64,000 nucleotides of DNA, taken from the NCBI GenBank assembly GCA_001600055.1, contig BCIV01000018.1:62001-126000 (forward strand), in the 5' to 3' direction. This document shows positions 47,342 to 60,301 of this stretch, piece by piece; positions within the stretch are counted from its first letter, which is position 1, and each line of letters begins with the position of its first letter. The stretch comes from Filobasidium wieringae. Lineage: Eukaryota > Basidiomycota > Tremellomycetes > Filobasidiales > Filobasidiaceae. A program made the translations under genes and the position numbers. The notes beneath the pieces are model-generated. The model made no database searches and was not told the origin of the DNA. It saw only the letters and a list, made by a program, of their open reading frames with translations.

Positions 47342-50300
47342 TCATAGAGGCGTTACCTCTACAACTGGCGTGTCAGGCTCCTGCCCGATACTACTCTCCT
47401 CCGCTATCGTCGTGGCTGTGGGTGTGTCGATCATCTCCACAAACCGACTATGTATTATAACCTCCGGTTCCGCTTCCGAGTCTGACAGGATGTCTTGGGA
47501 ACAAGCAATCTTGCCTGATCGAGCTAGACTACCTCTTCTCTCGTCTCTCGCGTTCCTGATTCTCTCCAGTTCAAGCTCCTTTTCAACCATCCATCCATTC
47601 CCATCGCTTTCTCGTCGGGTTTCAAGTGCATATCTTTCAGCGGCACTCATTTCGACTCCGCTCTCGCCCCAGTTGCCGAACACAAGTCCCTCTCCAGCAC
47701 TTTCATTTCGATGGACAGCAGGCGGGGAAGGCCCTCGTTCGACATGGATAAAATCGAGTTGGACACCGGCCAGAGCGACGATATCCCGAATAGGGGCGTG
47801 ATTCCGCGTGTTGCTCATTCGATGGGCATATGTGCATTGAGTAGGACTCTTGAAGATAAATTCACCACCGATTTGAGTGAAGGCACTGCGAGTTTATTAA
47901 ACGTAAGCGAAATGATCAATCAAATTCACGCGCAGCGATCACTCACCCTGGATTTCCTAGAGGCATCTTAGTTGCCCGCTTAGCGACATCCCAAGTCCCT
48001 TCCATCATGGTCAATTTGATGTAATCCCCCTTGTCCTCTTCAGCACCTGCATCGCCCGTTTGTCTGGACATGCCCAACGCTCGATAAAGCTTGAGCTTGG
48101 AATCCGTATACATCCGGAACGGACATCCTATGGCCTTTGTATAACCTGGTAACATCTTGTAAGACCCGTTCCCGATCACGATCAATTCCACTCGAGCACG
48201 ATCTAAGGCTTCCTGATCAATCGACCGGATGATGGAGTCCATATATTGTGCACAGAGAGGGCAGTACCAGTGTCGAATGAAGACTACGACATACTGCTTC
48301 CCTTCCGAACCGCTAACGAGTTTGCCGAATTCGATCTTCTTCCCCGTTTCATCCCTGACTGTAATCGTACTAGCCTTGATGAGATCGTCCTGTGACGGGA
48401 TGACATTGACATTCGCGTCAAACAACTCTGCCTCCCTCTTGATTCTTGCTTTCCTCGCTCGGTACCCTTCCCTAAGGCCCTTGGTCGTCGCGCCGTCCGA
48501 AGAAGTATCGGTCGAATAACCTGCGTCTTTCTTCTTTGTCGTCCTATCCGGTCCGAACATTCGCTTGACCTTCCGCTCCCTCTCTTTCTCCGCCTTGGCC
48601 TCTTTCCTGGCAGCCTTGTCTTCCTTTCTCTGTTCCGCTCGAGCTCTCGCCTCTTCCTCTTCCAAGGCGTCCAGCTCTGCCCATTGGACTGGGCGTCGAG
48701 GGGTGGGAGTGATGGTATTCCCCGAATTTCTCGATTGAGAACGTGAATGCGCTTTCAAGAATTCAGGTTGAGAACGTACAGCGGGAGCGGTGGCCAGGTT
48801 CACCTGGTTCGTTTCTAAGGGAGATACGTCCTGAGCAATCGGTGTGGATGATCCTGAACCTCCTGTCGACATGTAAGGTGCGTTCCCAAAGAACCCAGGT
48901 TCCGCCCGTTGCTTGATCGAAATACTCCTGGAAGACCGGGATCGACCGAAAGGCATTTCCTCCCTGACGAACCTGGAAACAGACCCATTCAATTGTGGAG
49001 ATCCAGAAGGAGAGCCCATTAGTCCGCCCAGCTCACTGGGAATGGTGGTGAACAACGCCTGGGGCCCTTTCTCAATAGGCGGAGTAAGCCTGTGCTCATC
49101 ATCCGTCGTTCCAGGATCAGGACCTCCTGCGAGTGAATAACCGGTCATGAACGTCTGGTCGGACGGTCTTCTCACATCGCTATGTTCCGGTCGCTCTTGG
49201 TTCGATGGGTAAAGGAAATGATCGAATGGGTGGGAAGCCTTGACAACAGGTGGCCGAGCTAGTTTCGCCGCCTGACTGTCCAAAGGAATAGGAAGTGATC
49301 CAATCCGGGGAGGGATTTTAGGACCAAGAGGCTTCGTGGGGGTCGTCTTCTCCATCTTGACTTCAACCTTTGTGGGAGTCAGACCGATAGGTTCTCCTAG
49401 CAGAATTGGCGCGCCTATCTTCTCCTTTCCTAACGTGTCCGTCGATCCCAAGCCCAGACCTAATTTCCCTAAGCTCTTCCTTCTCTCGCTCACGGGTGAT
49501 GATGCGGTGCCATCCCGTACAGCCTCTACAAGGGACCCAAATAGACTCTTCCTCCTTGCTCTTGTCACGCCAGCATCGCTTCGAGAACTAGAACCATCAG
49601 CGGGGAAGGGGGATTGAGACTGTTGTGCTCGTTGACGAGCGGAAGTGGTCATGTATTTCGAAGGGCTGTCGGGAATAACATCTTCCTTCTTTTCTGCAGG
49701 CCTGCTTGGTACCGATATAGGAACAGTGGATGGGGAGGGATAATTGCTCTCCAATTCCTCCGTCTTGACTCTACTCAGACTGAGATTCTCCAGACTCTCC
49801 GTCAAAACGGGAGCCTGTTTCCTGCTCAATCTCCTGCTCGACATCAAGGTCAGACTCGATTGGTTATTCTTTCCCAACAAGGGGGTCCCAAAGACCGGAC
49901 TGGCTAGTGCTGAAGCGGATGTTGGCTGGACTGGGGATGCAGGAAGCGATGGAGAGTTCGGATTTGAGGCGAGTGAAGAGGAGTAAGAAGTGGGAAGATG
50001 AATAGGCGGCGGTCTTGACGTTTTCAAAGCGTTCAGGCTTCCATTTGTGTGGACTGGCAGAGATTCCTCGTCCGGTAGCGAAAGGTCCACGACCATCGTA
50101 TCCTGCTCCTGCTCCTCGCCCCTCTCTCCTGAGCGACCTTCCTGAACTTTCTGCGTAGGCAGCGCAATCCGATCGGCTCTCACGTGCACAGGCGTTCTCA
50201 GAACCTCGTCATCCTTGCTTGAATTGTCCCCACTGAAGGTCAGGCCGGTACTGCCTGGATGTCCTTCGTCTGATCCTGTTGATGAGGTCGAGGAGGTGGT

Positions 50301-50729
50301 AGAGGTAGACAGAGGACGTGTGTGGGAGTGAGAATATGGATGGGTTGATGGATGATCGGAAGGAAGCGGTGAGGAGAAGAGAGACATGGGAACCGATTTG
50401 CGCTTGATTCTCGATTGTTGACGGTTTGAAGGCGGACGAGGGATTATATTCTCCAAACTCGGATTAAGGCAGAAAGTAGCTTCTGATTGTGGTTTAAAGG
50501 AATGTTTGTGAAGTTGACCGAATTCGCTAGCTGCGTTAAGACCCGAAAGAGATTGGAGAAAGGGTGAGGCAAGAGAAGTTGTAGGCGTTAGGAGGTTGAT
50601 GGTATGTTCTTCTTCAGATCTCGTTCTGACCAGACAGAGGGATGGAGTCGAAGTGGATGATGATGGAATCGGGAGTGTAGTGATGGTAGAGGTGGAAGGA
50701 CAATTATTGGGTACTGTGATTAGTTCCAT
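47342..50729 (-). CDS. Large disordered protein with C-terminal PRXL2/AAED1-type thioredoxin fold
   Basis: Two exons give about 1,100 residues. The first 750 are Ser/Pro-rich and disordered, with basic patches (RKSLFGSLVEAV, RRLSRKQAPVL) and a charged helix EKERERKVKRMFG. From about 48350 down to 47770 lies an AhpC/TSA_2 domain: ITVRDETGKKIEFGKLVSG, VVVFIRHWYCPLCAQYMDSI with a CxxC, ELIVIGNGSYKMLPGYTKAI and PFRMYTDSKLKLYRALGMSR. After a 60-bp intron near 47942 it continues GAFTQIGGEFIFKSPTQCTY and AHRMSNTRNHAPIRDIVALA, the typical AAED1/PRXL2 end. The last 120 residues are again disordered. PRXL2 proteins are thioredoxin-like; activity here is inferred. The usual family size is about 200 residues, so the N-terminal extension is exceptional. 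Confidence 0.85.
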
Positions 50730-50831
50730 GATTGAAAATGATTAGCTTAGAGCTTAGAGTTACTACCACTTTGATAGACTAGGCTAGGCTAGGCAGACTA
50801 GCAGTTTGGGCACTGACTGACCTGTTCATGC

Positions 50832-50858
50832 TTATAGCTCTGCTCTGCTCTGCTATAA
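50832..50858. repeat. Short inverted repeat with CTCTG tandem loop
   Basis: Arms TTATAGC (50832-50838) and GCTATAA (50852-50858) flank a 13-base loop made of CTCTG units. It lies about 100 bp upstream of the Prx-like start. It may be a leader hairpin or a factor site, or chance. Confidence 0.4.
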
Positions 50859-51022
50859 CCATCACACGTTCGATGTTATCGCTGCTATCGAGCCGTCTGT
50901 CCGAGTGTCGGATTGCATGATCTCGTTCGGAAAAGGTTGTCTGAGCTTATTCTGAGCGAAATGGATGCTCTGTTCTACTTTCATTTGTCAACTTTCCACT
51001 TGCGGTCAATCCCGTTTCACAG

Positions 51023-51039
51023 TTACGTAAATCACGTGA
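51023..51039. promoter_or_regulatory. Adjacent bZIP (TTACGTAA) and E-box (TCACGTGA) palindromes
   Basis: Two perfect 8-bp palindromes one base apart: TTACGTAA at 51023-51030, a good Yap/CREB-type bZIP site, and TCACGTGA at 51032-51039, a Cbf1/USF-type bHLH site. They are about 300 bp upstream of the Prx-like start at 50729. Such paired sites are known in fungal stress and sulfur promoters; function here is inferred. Confidence 0.45.
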
Positions 51040-52852
51040 CATGATTCATCGCTTAGAACGCAGTGACTAATACTCGGCGCTTCCCGCGACGCCGTATCTG
51101 TAACACAAAAGACAGTCAACGATCTCGGGCCTTGGACCTGCTTCAAGTCTTGTCATCGCCATGTGCCCGGACCAGGTATCTCGTCACGTTTTGCTTATCC
51201 CCCGCTGGCGTGGCCTTGAACGTGGATAAATACTATACATGCGACGTGCTGATCGTCCCGGAGCGCGGATCTCTTCACTTTGTTCCTGGATCTTGAAGGA
51301 TAGTTGGTGTGCTTCAGATCAGATTCGCACGTCGCATAAGTCCGCTCCGTTCAGAGGCCTCAGAGTCTTGGCCTGTATCACTGTCCATCAACAAGAGAGA
51401 TGACAGGCCACTGCCGCACGTCGATCTACAAGAGCTTCTCATTGTGATATCCCATGTTGAAACGCGTCCCGAACTAATCATACCCCAACCTCGACCTGTA
51501 CACCACTGACCATATGGCCGCCAAAGACAAACTCGAAGACGAAGACGAACTTGATGACAGGTCATAGGATTGTTATCGATCTCGCTCATTCTTCGAACCC
51601 AGTAAGAAAATTGGCCGCCATACGAATGTGTTCTGTGACAAAATGACGTTGAGAGGATCAAGGATGTGCTATCAAGGAAGGTCTTTCTCCTGGACCTCCC
51701 TTCGCCTTGAGTTTGTAAGATTCTTTCCATGATAATATCATGATGGAGAGAATACGGAGCAAGAGTATTGTGAAGAGGCAGCGAGGTCGTGGGTATGATG
51801 CGGAGGAGTAAGTGATCTTGTTGATGATCATCCTTGGCCAGGCTCTAGGGTCTCTGCGGAGATCATAAACGTATGCAGACAGTCCATTCTTATCTCGACT
51901 CTGCTCGCACGTCCTTTTCTACTAGATCCTGGGCCGGCTGGATCATGAGGGTATCGGTATCTCAAACTCACTCAACATAATGATACATTTCTTCGTCTCT
52001 CGCTTCTAATCTTTCTCTCGTGATTCAACCTCGCCACGGACGCCTCAGCTTTTCCCCCCATCTAACAGTTTGCCTAGTCTCGCAGCACCTTGTTTCATCC
52101 TCCGACTATTCCGCAGGTCCGTGTTCGCAATGGGTGAGAGTCCGGGTTCATTTGTGGACGAGGAGTTCAGGTATAGGAAAGGATTGCAGATGGATTGGTT
52201 GTAGAGATTATGGATCGTTTGGCATATCTGGTTCAAAAGGAATGACAAGAAGTTGATACCGAGAGTATACCCATGAATGAAGAGAGAGGTCATAGATCAG
52301 AGATGTATAAACAGGAGACGATGAAGACATGGACCCTACCGTGACAACATCGCTGTCCTTTATGATTCCGTCGATCAGGCCGAGGCAGACTACGATTCGC
52401 AGCCGGCTAGCCGTTCGGTAACCGTAGCTATATGCAGCGGCTTACTATGAGCATTACATAGCATGTACAGTACGCCTAGAGCAGCATATGGACGACTTAC
52501 ACGGCCAGGTCATCCATACTGAATAGCAATCCCAGATAATTATCCCCTTTCCTCGCTTGATTCACCTCTGTATTTCGCACTCTATCAGCTCACATCGCTT
52601 TTACTCTCGATTTCAGCAATATTAAAAGGCCTCGGACTCCCCACACACCTCTTTCTTCGATAACATCCAGAGCCGAGTGAGCCAGATGGTGGTACCTCAA
52701 CTCATCCTGAGGTCCGGTAAATGAGTGGACGTAGAGAGGTGATGACGACTGTGATATGATGCCGAACGAGGCAAGGTGTAAGGGGACCGTTCGGGACGAC
52801 ATGATATACGTGAGCGAGACGGTAGTAGGTATTGACTAAAACGCTTGACAAA

Positions 52853-52883
52853 GATCTAGAGATCCTAGAGATCTAGAGATCGA
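52853..52883. repeat. Short GATC(C)TAGA tandem repeat
   Basis: Three consecutive near-identical 8-9 bp units of the pattern GATC(C)TAGA followed by a GATC remnant. The unit is partly palindromic. No known function. Confidence 0.6.
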
Positions 52884-54118
52884 CCTGGACGCCGACGGAT
52901 GTTACACCGGGATAATGCATGTTATGTCTGAGGCGTACTTACATGCGTTTTCGTCTTGGCGGGTTTCGCCAGATAGGGGGCTATATGCACTATATGGCAT
53001 GTATGGATATATGGATATATGGGAAACTACAAATTATAAAGCAATGGAGCTGTAGTGTAGAAATCGTAGGAATGGCTATCAGCGTTTGTAAATCTGTATC
53101 GGTACTCAAGTTGTATTGGTTGTGATGAACCCCTTCAATTGACACGAACGACGGGTGAAGGCCGTTCAAAGGGATACGTGACTGAATTGCGACCTCCCCA
53201 TACATCCCTATCGATGTGAGGGACCGCTCTGAATACAGATACACCACCAAGGAATAGCGGATCGATCGAGAGCGCTAGATATGATCTTTGTTGACTGTTC
53301 GCCGCTCTCAGAATGTCAATATCCATATTACCGCTAGGATCGTGATACGCGTTGCATCACATTCTTGGGATTCTTTTGGGTACCGGTCGATCAGTCGTCG
53401 AGCATTCCTGCAGTTCCAGTGATTCGATCAATCGCAAACTCCTACCATATCTTCTCATCGGTTCTGGCAGTGGTACCAACCCTACAATGCCGGGGAGGCT
53501 ACGAGAAGTGTGACAGCCGGTGTGATAAAGGAGTCAGACGTCCTTGGTTGGCGTATTCTGCCAGTTAGATATATTGTGTTTATATTTTTTTGTCAATAAA
53601 GGTCGTGCACGACATCATCTCACCTAGTGCACCTAGCTTGGTGACAGAGGGCCACACTGGTACCCAACACTTTACACAGCCATGAATTACGCCCGTTTGA
53701 GGTGCGATTGTACCCTGTTTGCGACGGATACCGGCTACAACAATTTGAGATTGACTTTGAGATGCCATAATATTACACAACTCGGCGGTCGTGTTTCAAA
53801 CTCATCGATACACACTGATATCATTTATAGCTTCACGGTGAGAAGCTCTAGGTCAAGCTATGCTTCAGTAGTGGAATCTTTTGACACCACCATAGTGTGC
53901 TCCAGATGAAGCTTCCGCATCTGCATCCGGGGAGCACCGATCGATTGAAACGCGTATGCGTTATGACGATCCAACATTTCATGACGTTCGACGATAGCTC
54001 TTGTTCTGATCCAAAGGACCAGAAACTCGTGCTCAGTAGTAGGCTCAGTACTACTAGATAAATTGGCATCTTCAGCTGAACAGGGACGAGGTCCCGAAAC
54101 ATACGCAGTCTTCGTCAA

Positions 54119-57100
54119 ATGCCTTCTGGACAACTTCTGGGGCACCTGCAAAGTCTGTTAGGGCAGTCCCGTCCTGCAGCGGAGGAGTCGTCATGGACGG
54201 ATCTCATTCAGTCCTGGGAAGCAACAGGCTTACCCGTCACCGCAGAACAAGAAGACTTCGAACTGGATCTTCCCGCAGGAATCCCTCTTCCTACTTTACT
54301 GGACTATTACAATCCACCTGCCGAGCCTGCGAGATTGGATGACCATGCGAACCATGTCCTTACTGCCAGAGCTGGTGCTGGCCCAGGTGCAGGCGGACCT
54401 GGTGATTATGAAGAGGATCAGTTGATGCATGGTCCAGATGGCGAAGCAAGAGATTTGACTTCTCGATTGAAGAAGTGAGCGTGCAGCGATGTGTGATGAA
54501 ATATACAAACTAAACGAGGACTCCAGCCATATAGCCAGTGACAGTTCATTCAAAAGTCTGCTAGACCTATTAAGCTCATCTAGCAGCCCGGAAGAGCTAC
54601 AAGATGATGTCATGGGCATTCTGGGCTATGATCCTGCAAGTTTTGACCTTGTCTCAGAACTTTTTGCCCCTGGAATGAGAGAAGGGGTACTGAGGCAGGG
54701 ACGAGGCGGAGCTGGTGGCCTGAATGTACAAGCGCAAGCGTACGTTCCCAGCACTACTGCTCTATCCGGAATAGTCAACGGCGTTCGAAGTCAGATTGCT
54801 ACTCAAGTTGAAGGTGATGCCCTGATACAAGCTCAACTGGACGCAAATGCAAATCGACCGTTGTTTTCCGGGACGAATGTCATACCTGAGGCGGTCAAAT
54901 ACCCTCATGTGTATACTTCAACAGTTGCGAGCTCGATGACCAGCCTGGGAGGGAGGCTGGCACTTCCTATGGGTACAATAAGAAGGGAACGAGAGGTGAG
55001 TCGAAACATGGGCTAGCCAGTTGGTCCGAAGGACTGAAAGTAACGGCCTGGACAGCATGCCGAGGAAGTCATTATTCCGCCAGCAAACCCGGTTCCTCCA
55101 AAGGTTTCAGAGCGTTTCATCCCGGTCAACGAGTTAGGCCCTTTGGCAGCAGGCTGTTTCCCTGGTTACCAAACGCTCAACAGGATCCAGAGTATCGTCC
55201 AACCTATAGCGATGGGGACAAACGAGAACATGCTTGTCTGTGCTCCTACAGGAGCAGGTAAAACGGATGTAGCTGTCATGGCTATCCTCCGAGTGCTAGG
55301 ACAAAACGTCCGACAACCCATAAAATTGCCATTTGGCACGAATTCCATCTTGAAAAACGATTTCAAGATCATCTACGTCGCTCCAATGAAAGCGCTTGCT
55401 GCTGAAATCACCCGGAAAATCGGGAAGAGATTGGCATGGCTCGGCATTCAAGTCCGAGAGTTGACTGGTGATATGCAATTGACGAGAAAAGAGATTAGCG
55501 AGACTCAAATTATCATCACGACTCCTGAAAAATGGGACGTTGTCACGAGAAAACCAACTGGGGAAGGCGAGCTAGCATCCGTCAGTCGAGAATGGCGCTT
55601 CCCACAACATCCAGTGCTGACTACCTTGAATTGTTTCGAGCAGAAAGTAAAGTTGCTTATCATCGACGAGGTACATCTATTGAACGAAGATCGTGGAGCG
55701 GTCATCGAGACGATCGTCGCTCGAACATTACGACTGGTAGGTGTCAAGTTTCCCTGCCATAACCGGTTTGCAAGTCGTCTGATATCAGCTTGTTTCAGGT
55801 CGAGTCCAGCCAATCTTTGATTCGAATCGTAGGACTATCGGCTACGTTACCGAACTATATCGATGTCAGCGATTTCTTGCGGTAGGTTTAGCTCGAGATG
55901 TAATTTGCCCTGTGACTGAAACGGCGATCCTTCAGAGTCAACCGATACCAAGGTCTGTTCTTCTTCGATTCCTCGTTCAGACCAGTACCACTCGAACAGC
56001 ACTTCATCGGAGTAAGAGGGAAAGTAAGAAGTGAAACGTCAAAACGAAATATGGATCAAGCTGTGTTTGACAAGGTAAGCGATCTCCTACATAGCCTCGA
56101 CACGTTCTAGCTCATGGATTTCGAAACAGGTGGCAGAGAACCTAGCAGCGGGACATCAAGTCATGGTTTTCGTGCATGCTCGAAAAGATACAGTCAAGAC
56201 TGCCGAAAGACTCAAAGAAATGGCTCAACTAGAAGGGAACCCTGAGGATTTCGATCCTCGAACCCATCCTCAGTTTGATTTCTTCAGACGGGAAGTCGGG
56301 CTATCGCGAAACAAGGAGATGAAACAGCTATTCGACTACGGATTTGGTATACACCACGCTGGTATGTTGCGAAGCGATCGAAATATGATGGAGAGAATGT
56401 TCGAGGCAAATTGCATCAAGGTTCGTGCCTTGAGATAGAAGCCCCTATTTTTAATTTAGGAGCTCATGAATCGATCTGCATTTGGACAGGTCCTATGCTG
56501 TACTTCTACTTTAGCTTGGGGAGTGAACTTGCCGGCTCACGCGGTAGTCATCAAAGGAACCCAGGTTTATGATGCAGGAAGAGGAAGCTTCGTAGATCTA
56601 TCAATTCTCGATGTACTCCAGGTCAGTCTAAAGCAGGTTAGAGGTTAATGGGCAGGTTGCTTGAGCCTATGTTCCTCGTAGATTTTCGGTCGTGCAGGTC
56701 GACCGGGCTACGAAACCAGTGGTGTAGGGTATATCTGCACGACTCAGGACAAGCTCGATCATTATTTAGATGCGGTTTTGTCACAACACCCAATAGAATC
56801 CCGGTACGTACCGTTCTTCGGCCTGTTCCCAAAACAATCTTCCTCAACTGCTCCTCTTCTTGGCTCAGGCTGGTACCTGGAATGGTAGATGCAATGAACG
56901 CTGAGGTTTCGCTAGGAACGATATCAAATGTGGCGGAAGCTGTTGAGTGGCTAGGTTATACCTATTTGTTCGGTATGCTCTACCGCTAGCTTGCCAAAGA
57001 TCTAACATGCTGACATCACTCCGTGCAGTACGAATGAAGCGGAACCCATTCCTTTACGGTATGCCGTGCACCGTCCACATGTGTGAAATCGAGCTAAACG

Positions 57101-60100
57101 AAAGACCTCTTTAGGTATGGCGCATGATGAGTGTCTAGAGGATCCCCAACTTGGCAGTAAAAGGCAGGGCCTCACACAGACTGCAGGTAGACGGCTAGAG
57201 GAAATAGGAATGATCAAATTCGATCAGATCGAGTCGACCCTTACGATTACCGATCTCGGTAGAATAGCTGCCAAGTACTATTTGAAGCACGAGACGGTGG
57301 AGATTTTCAGTGAGTAACGTGCGAAAAGCCGCCGGTTTCCTCGCTTGCTCATCAATCTTGACCTTTTAGACCAGCAATTCAAACCGAAAATGAGTGAGGC
57401 AGACACTCTGGCCCTGCTCAGTATGAGTACCGAGGTTCGTTCGATAGCCTTTCGCGTTTCTTGACTTTTCTGATGAATGATGTACTACTCAAGTTCCATC
57501 AACTACAAGTGAGAGAAAACGAAGTCCCGGAATTGCAGGCTTTGATGAAGGACGTCATACCATGCCAAGTCAAGGTAAGAGCGGCGCGGTTAACCAATTT
57601 GTCAGAAGCTGCAACACGTTCTGATGACAGGGAGGTACCGATACCACACAAGGCAAGGTCAACATCTTGTAAGTCTTACTTCGCTCGTATATTTACGCGA
57701 TCCTCGGCTAACTGTTGGGACCTAGACTGCAAGCGTACATCTGTCGGGCCCCCATCGAGGACTTCGCATTGGTCTCAGACACGGCATACGTGGCGCAGGT
57801 GCGTCTCTTCGATTGTTTCAGTCCCACATTGCTGTCCTGATTTTGAACGACTGATAGAATGCTGGCCGTATCATTCGCGCTTTGCTGGAGATCGCGCTCA
57901 GTCGAAAGTGGGGCAACGCGGCTTTCGTATTGGCCTCTATGAGCAAATCCATTGAGAAGAGGATGTGGTCATATCAAAACCCTCTGCGTCAGTGTCAGCT
58001 CCAGTATATGGTACTACATAACCTGGAGCAATATGCAGACGAATACGCTCCTGCAGAACTTGCCGAGATGACGCCTGACCAGGTCGGAGATCTTATCAAG
58101 ATGAATGACAAGCACGGAGCCGCGATAGTCGCGGTTGCGAAGCAGTTCCCTACCATCGGCATCAAGTACGACTTGCGACCTTTGAGTCACGATCTCTTGC
58201 AGATCAGCCTGCATCTTACCCGAAACTACCAGTGGAACCAGAGTCTCCACGGATTCTCGGAGCCGTTCTGGGTATGGATCGAGGATGGCTTGACTTCCGG
58301 AATCTACCAGTATCAATCTATCTCTTTCAAACCAAGCACGACCTTGGTCAATTTGGACGTCATCGTTCCTATCAGAACGACCATGCCAGAATCTTACGTG
58401 ATCCGAGTATTAGCGGATCGTTGGGTTGGCAGCGAAGAGGAAGTCGAGATCTCTCTACAAAATCTTGCCATGCCTGCTGAACCGGGTCCAACCACTACCC
58501 TTCTCGATATTCCTTACCTCAGCCTGTCAAAGGTTCTGAAGCCACTCAGCTTCAAAACTGGCTATTCAAATCGGTTCACCAGTTACAACAACGTCCAGTC
58601 ACAACTATTCTGGCCCCTCTTCAACACGGATGAAAACATTCTGTTAGCGGCTTCCAATGGCAGTGGGAAATCAACCATAAGCGACGTCGCAACCTGGTAA
58701 GTCACGAACATGCTAATTGCTGTAATGACGGAGCTCATTCGCTGGATTTCTACAGGCGAACGTTACAAAAGACCAGAACATCGCGTGTTCTATATTTGGC
58801 TCCCAATCGACACTTCGCAGACGATAACATCAGCCGATTACGTGCCTTGGCGCTTTCCGGAACTCACCTCCAAATTCGTCGACTAGATTCCGTTGATCAA
58901 TTCACCTACCATAGGAATAACGGTCCATGCATCGGAGTAACCACTCCAATAGATTTGTTGGTCCATCTTGGGGGTGATCCGGACTTCCTACAAGACCTCG
59001 ATCTTATTATTATGGATGATTTGCATATGCTGGACGAGGCATACGAGATGGCGATCATGAGAACGATGATGGCTCTAAGCTATTCCACCACGAGGATTAT
59101 CGGTCTCTCTGCCGCTCTTCAAGACGCTCACAGTCTCGCCGAGTGGTTGAAGATAACGACGACAGGAGTCTACACCTTCCGTCCCACTGTGCGAGCATTG
59201 CCTCTCGTCGCGACCGTACAACCGTACTCCATTGCACATTCCGCCATCTTACTGAAGGCTATGGTGAAACCTGTCTACGCCGCAATCAAAGCTGGGTTGC
59301 CCAAATCGTCTATCGTTTTCGTGCCTTCTCGAATGGTCTGTAAAACTGTCGCAAACGACCTGGTTACGCAATCAGGAATGGCTCTGGATCTGAATGGCTT
59401 CCTTGCTGCTCCACGACAGGAGTTAGAAGGCAATCTCAAGAGGATGAAAGATTCATCTCTTATCGAGCCTTTGCTGCATGGGATCGGAATCTATCATGAA
59501 GGGATGCATCACAAAGATCTAGCGTTGACGTTGTCCCTCTTCGCCGCTGGGATCGCTAGGGTACTGATCGTTCCTCGAGAATCCTGTTGGACTCTGCCAA
59601 TACAGTCAGGAAGCGTTATTGTGATGGGCGCTCAGTATCTGGAACTGGAGTCTTCCTTAATCCCGGGACACCCTCCTGAAAGACGACTGAAAAACTATTC
59701 GCTCGTCGAATTGATTAGGATGCAAGGGTTCGCGACCAAACCACTGGGCGGCAGTGTCGCGGACGAAGGACCTGTAGGAGGAAGGTTCACCTTGATGTGC
59801 CAGTCGGAGCAAAGCGATACGTATCAGAGGTTCCTGACAGACGGTCTACCTCTAGAGTCCAAATTAGCCTCAGTGTTAAAAATGTCATCTGACCAGCAAG
59901 TGCAGGCAACTCTAGCAGAGTTGTTAGGTGAGGAACCGAAACGTCAGGATCTGATGGATCTGGTATCGTGGTCTTATCTATGGGTGAGGATGAGACAGAA
60001 CCCAAATTACTACGATGTGGAGGATGAAGACCTTGCTAGGCGATACCTGTCCAGGATGGTAGATGGGTATTTCGAGGAGTTCCACAAACGAAAGAGAAGA

Positions 60101-60301
60101 GCGGGTGGCAGGCAAGCTGTGCTTGATCATCTAGCGGTCGAAGGTGGACGCGGATCGGAGCCTCAGGACAGGCCAGCAAACGCTCAGTCGGGCAAACATC
60201 AAGAAGATGAAGATTTGGAAGATGATGAGCCGGAAAGAGCGATCGAAACGGATCAGGGAGCTGATGGAGATGTAGAAGACACAGCTACTGAAAGAGAGTA
60301 A
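54119..60301 (+). CDS. Slh1/ASCC3-type Ski2-like RNA helicase with degenerate second cassette
   Basis: Roughly 1,800 residues in more than ten exons. Slh1 (human ASCC3) is the helicase of the RQT complex that splits collided ribosomes. After an N-terminal region ([16 protein letters not shown]...) come [20 protein letters not shown] and TLNRIQSIV, the Slh1-type lead-in. Cassette 1 is intact: Walker [35 protein letters not shown] and [10 protein letters not shown], followed by winged-helix and Sec63 segments to about 58550. Cassette 2 has SNGSGKST instead of PTGSGKT, DDLH (59015-59026), SAA instead of SAT (59108-59116) and RMQGFATKP instead of the QxxGRAGRP motif (59717-59743). It ends soon after the winged helix ([20 protein letters not shown]) with a 70-residue acidic tail, so the second Sec63 domain is absent. 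Brr2 was considered; the lead-in favours Slh1. Confidence 0.85.

Larger units (their letters stand above)
50730..54118. other. 3.4 kb stretch without a supportable gene
   Basis: The largest gene-free interval of the window. Frames up to 138 codons occur on both strands (for example 51314-51730 minus), but they overlap one another, are Ser/Arg/Cys-rich in a chance-like way and show no family motifs. It contains the two palindromes and the hairpin listed separately, a short CTAGG tandem near 50779 and a GATCTAGA tandem near 52853. It may hold an unannotated noncoding RNA, a relic gene or a large promoter for the helicase. No transposon hallmark was seen. Confidence 0.45.

Noticed and set aside
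54119..60301. Brr2 (U5 snRNP helicase) as identity of the helicase
   Set aside because: The lead-in ([27 protein letters not shown]) and the N-terminal region fit Slh1/ASCC3 better than Brr2.
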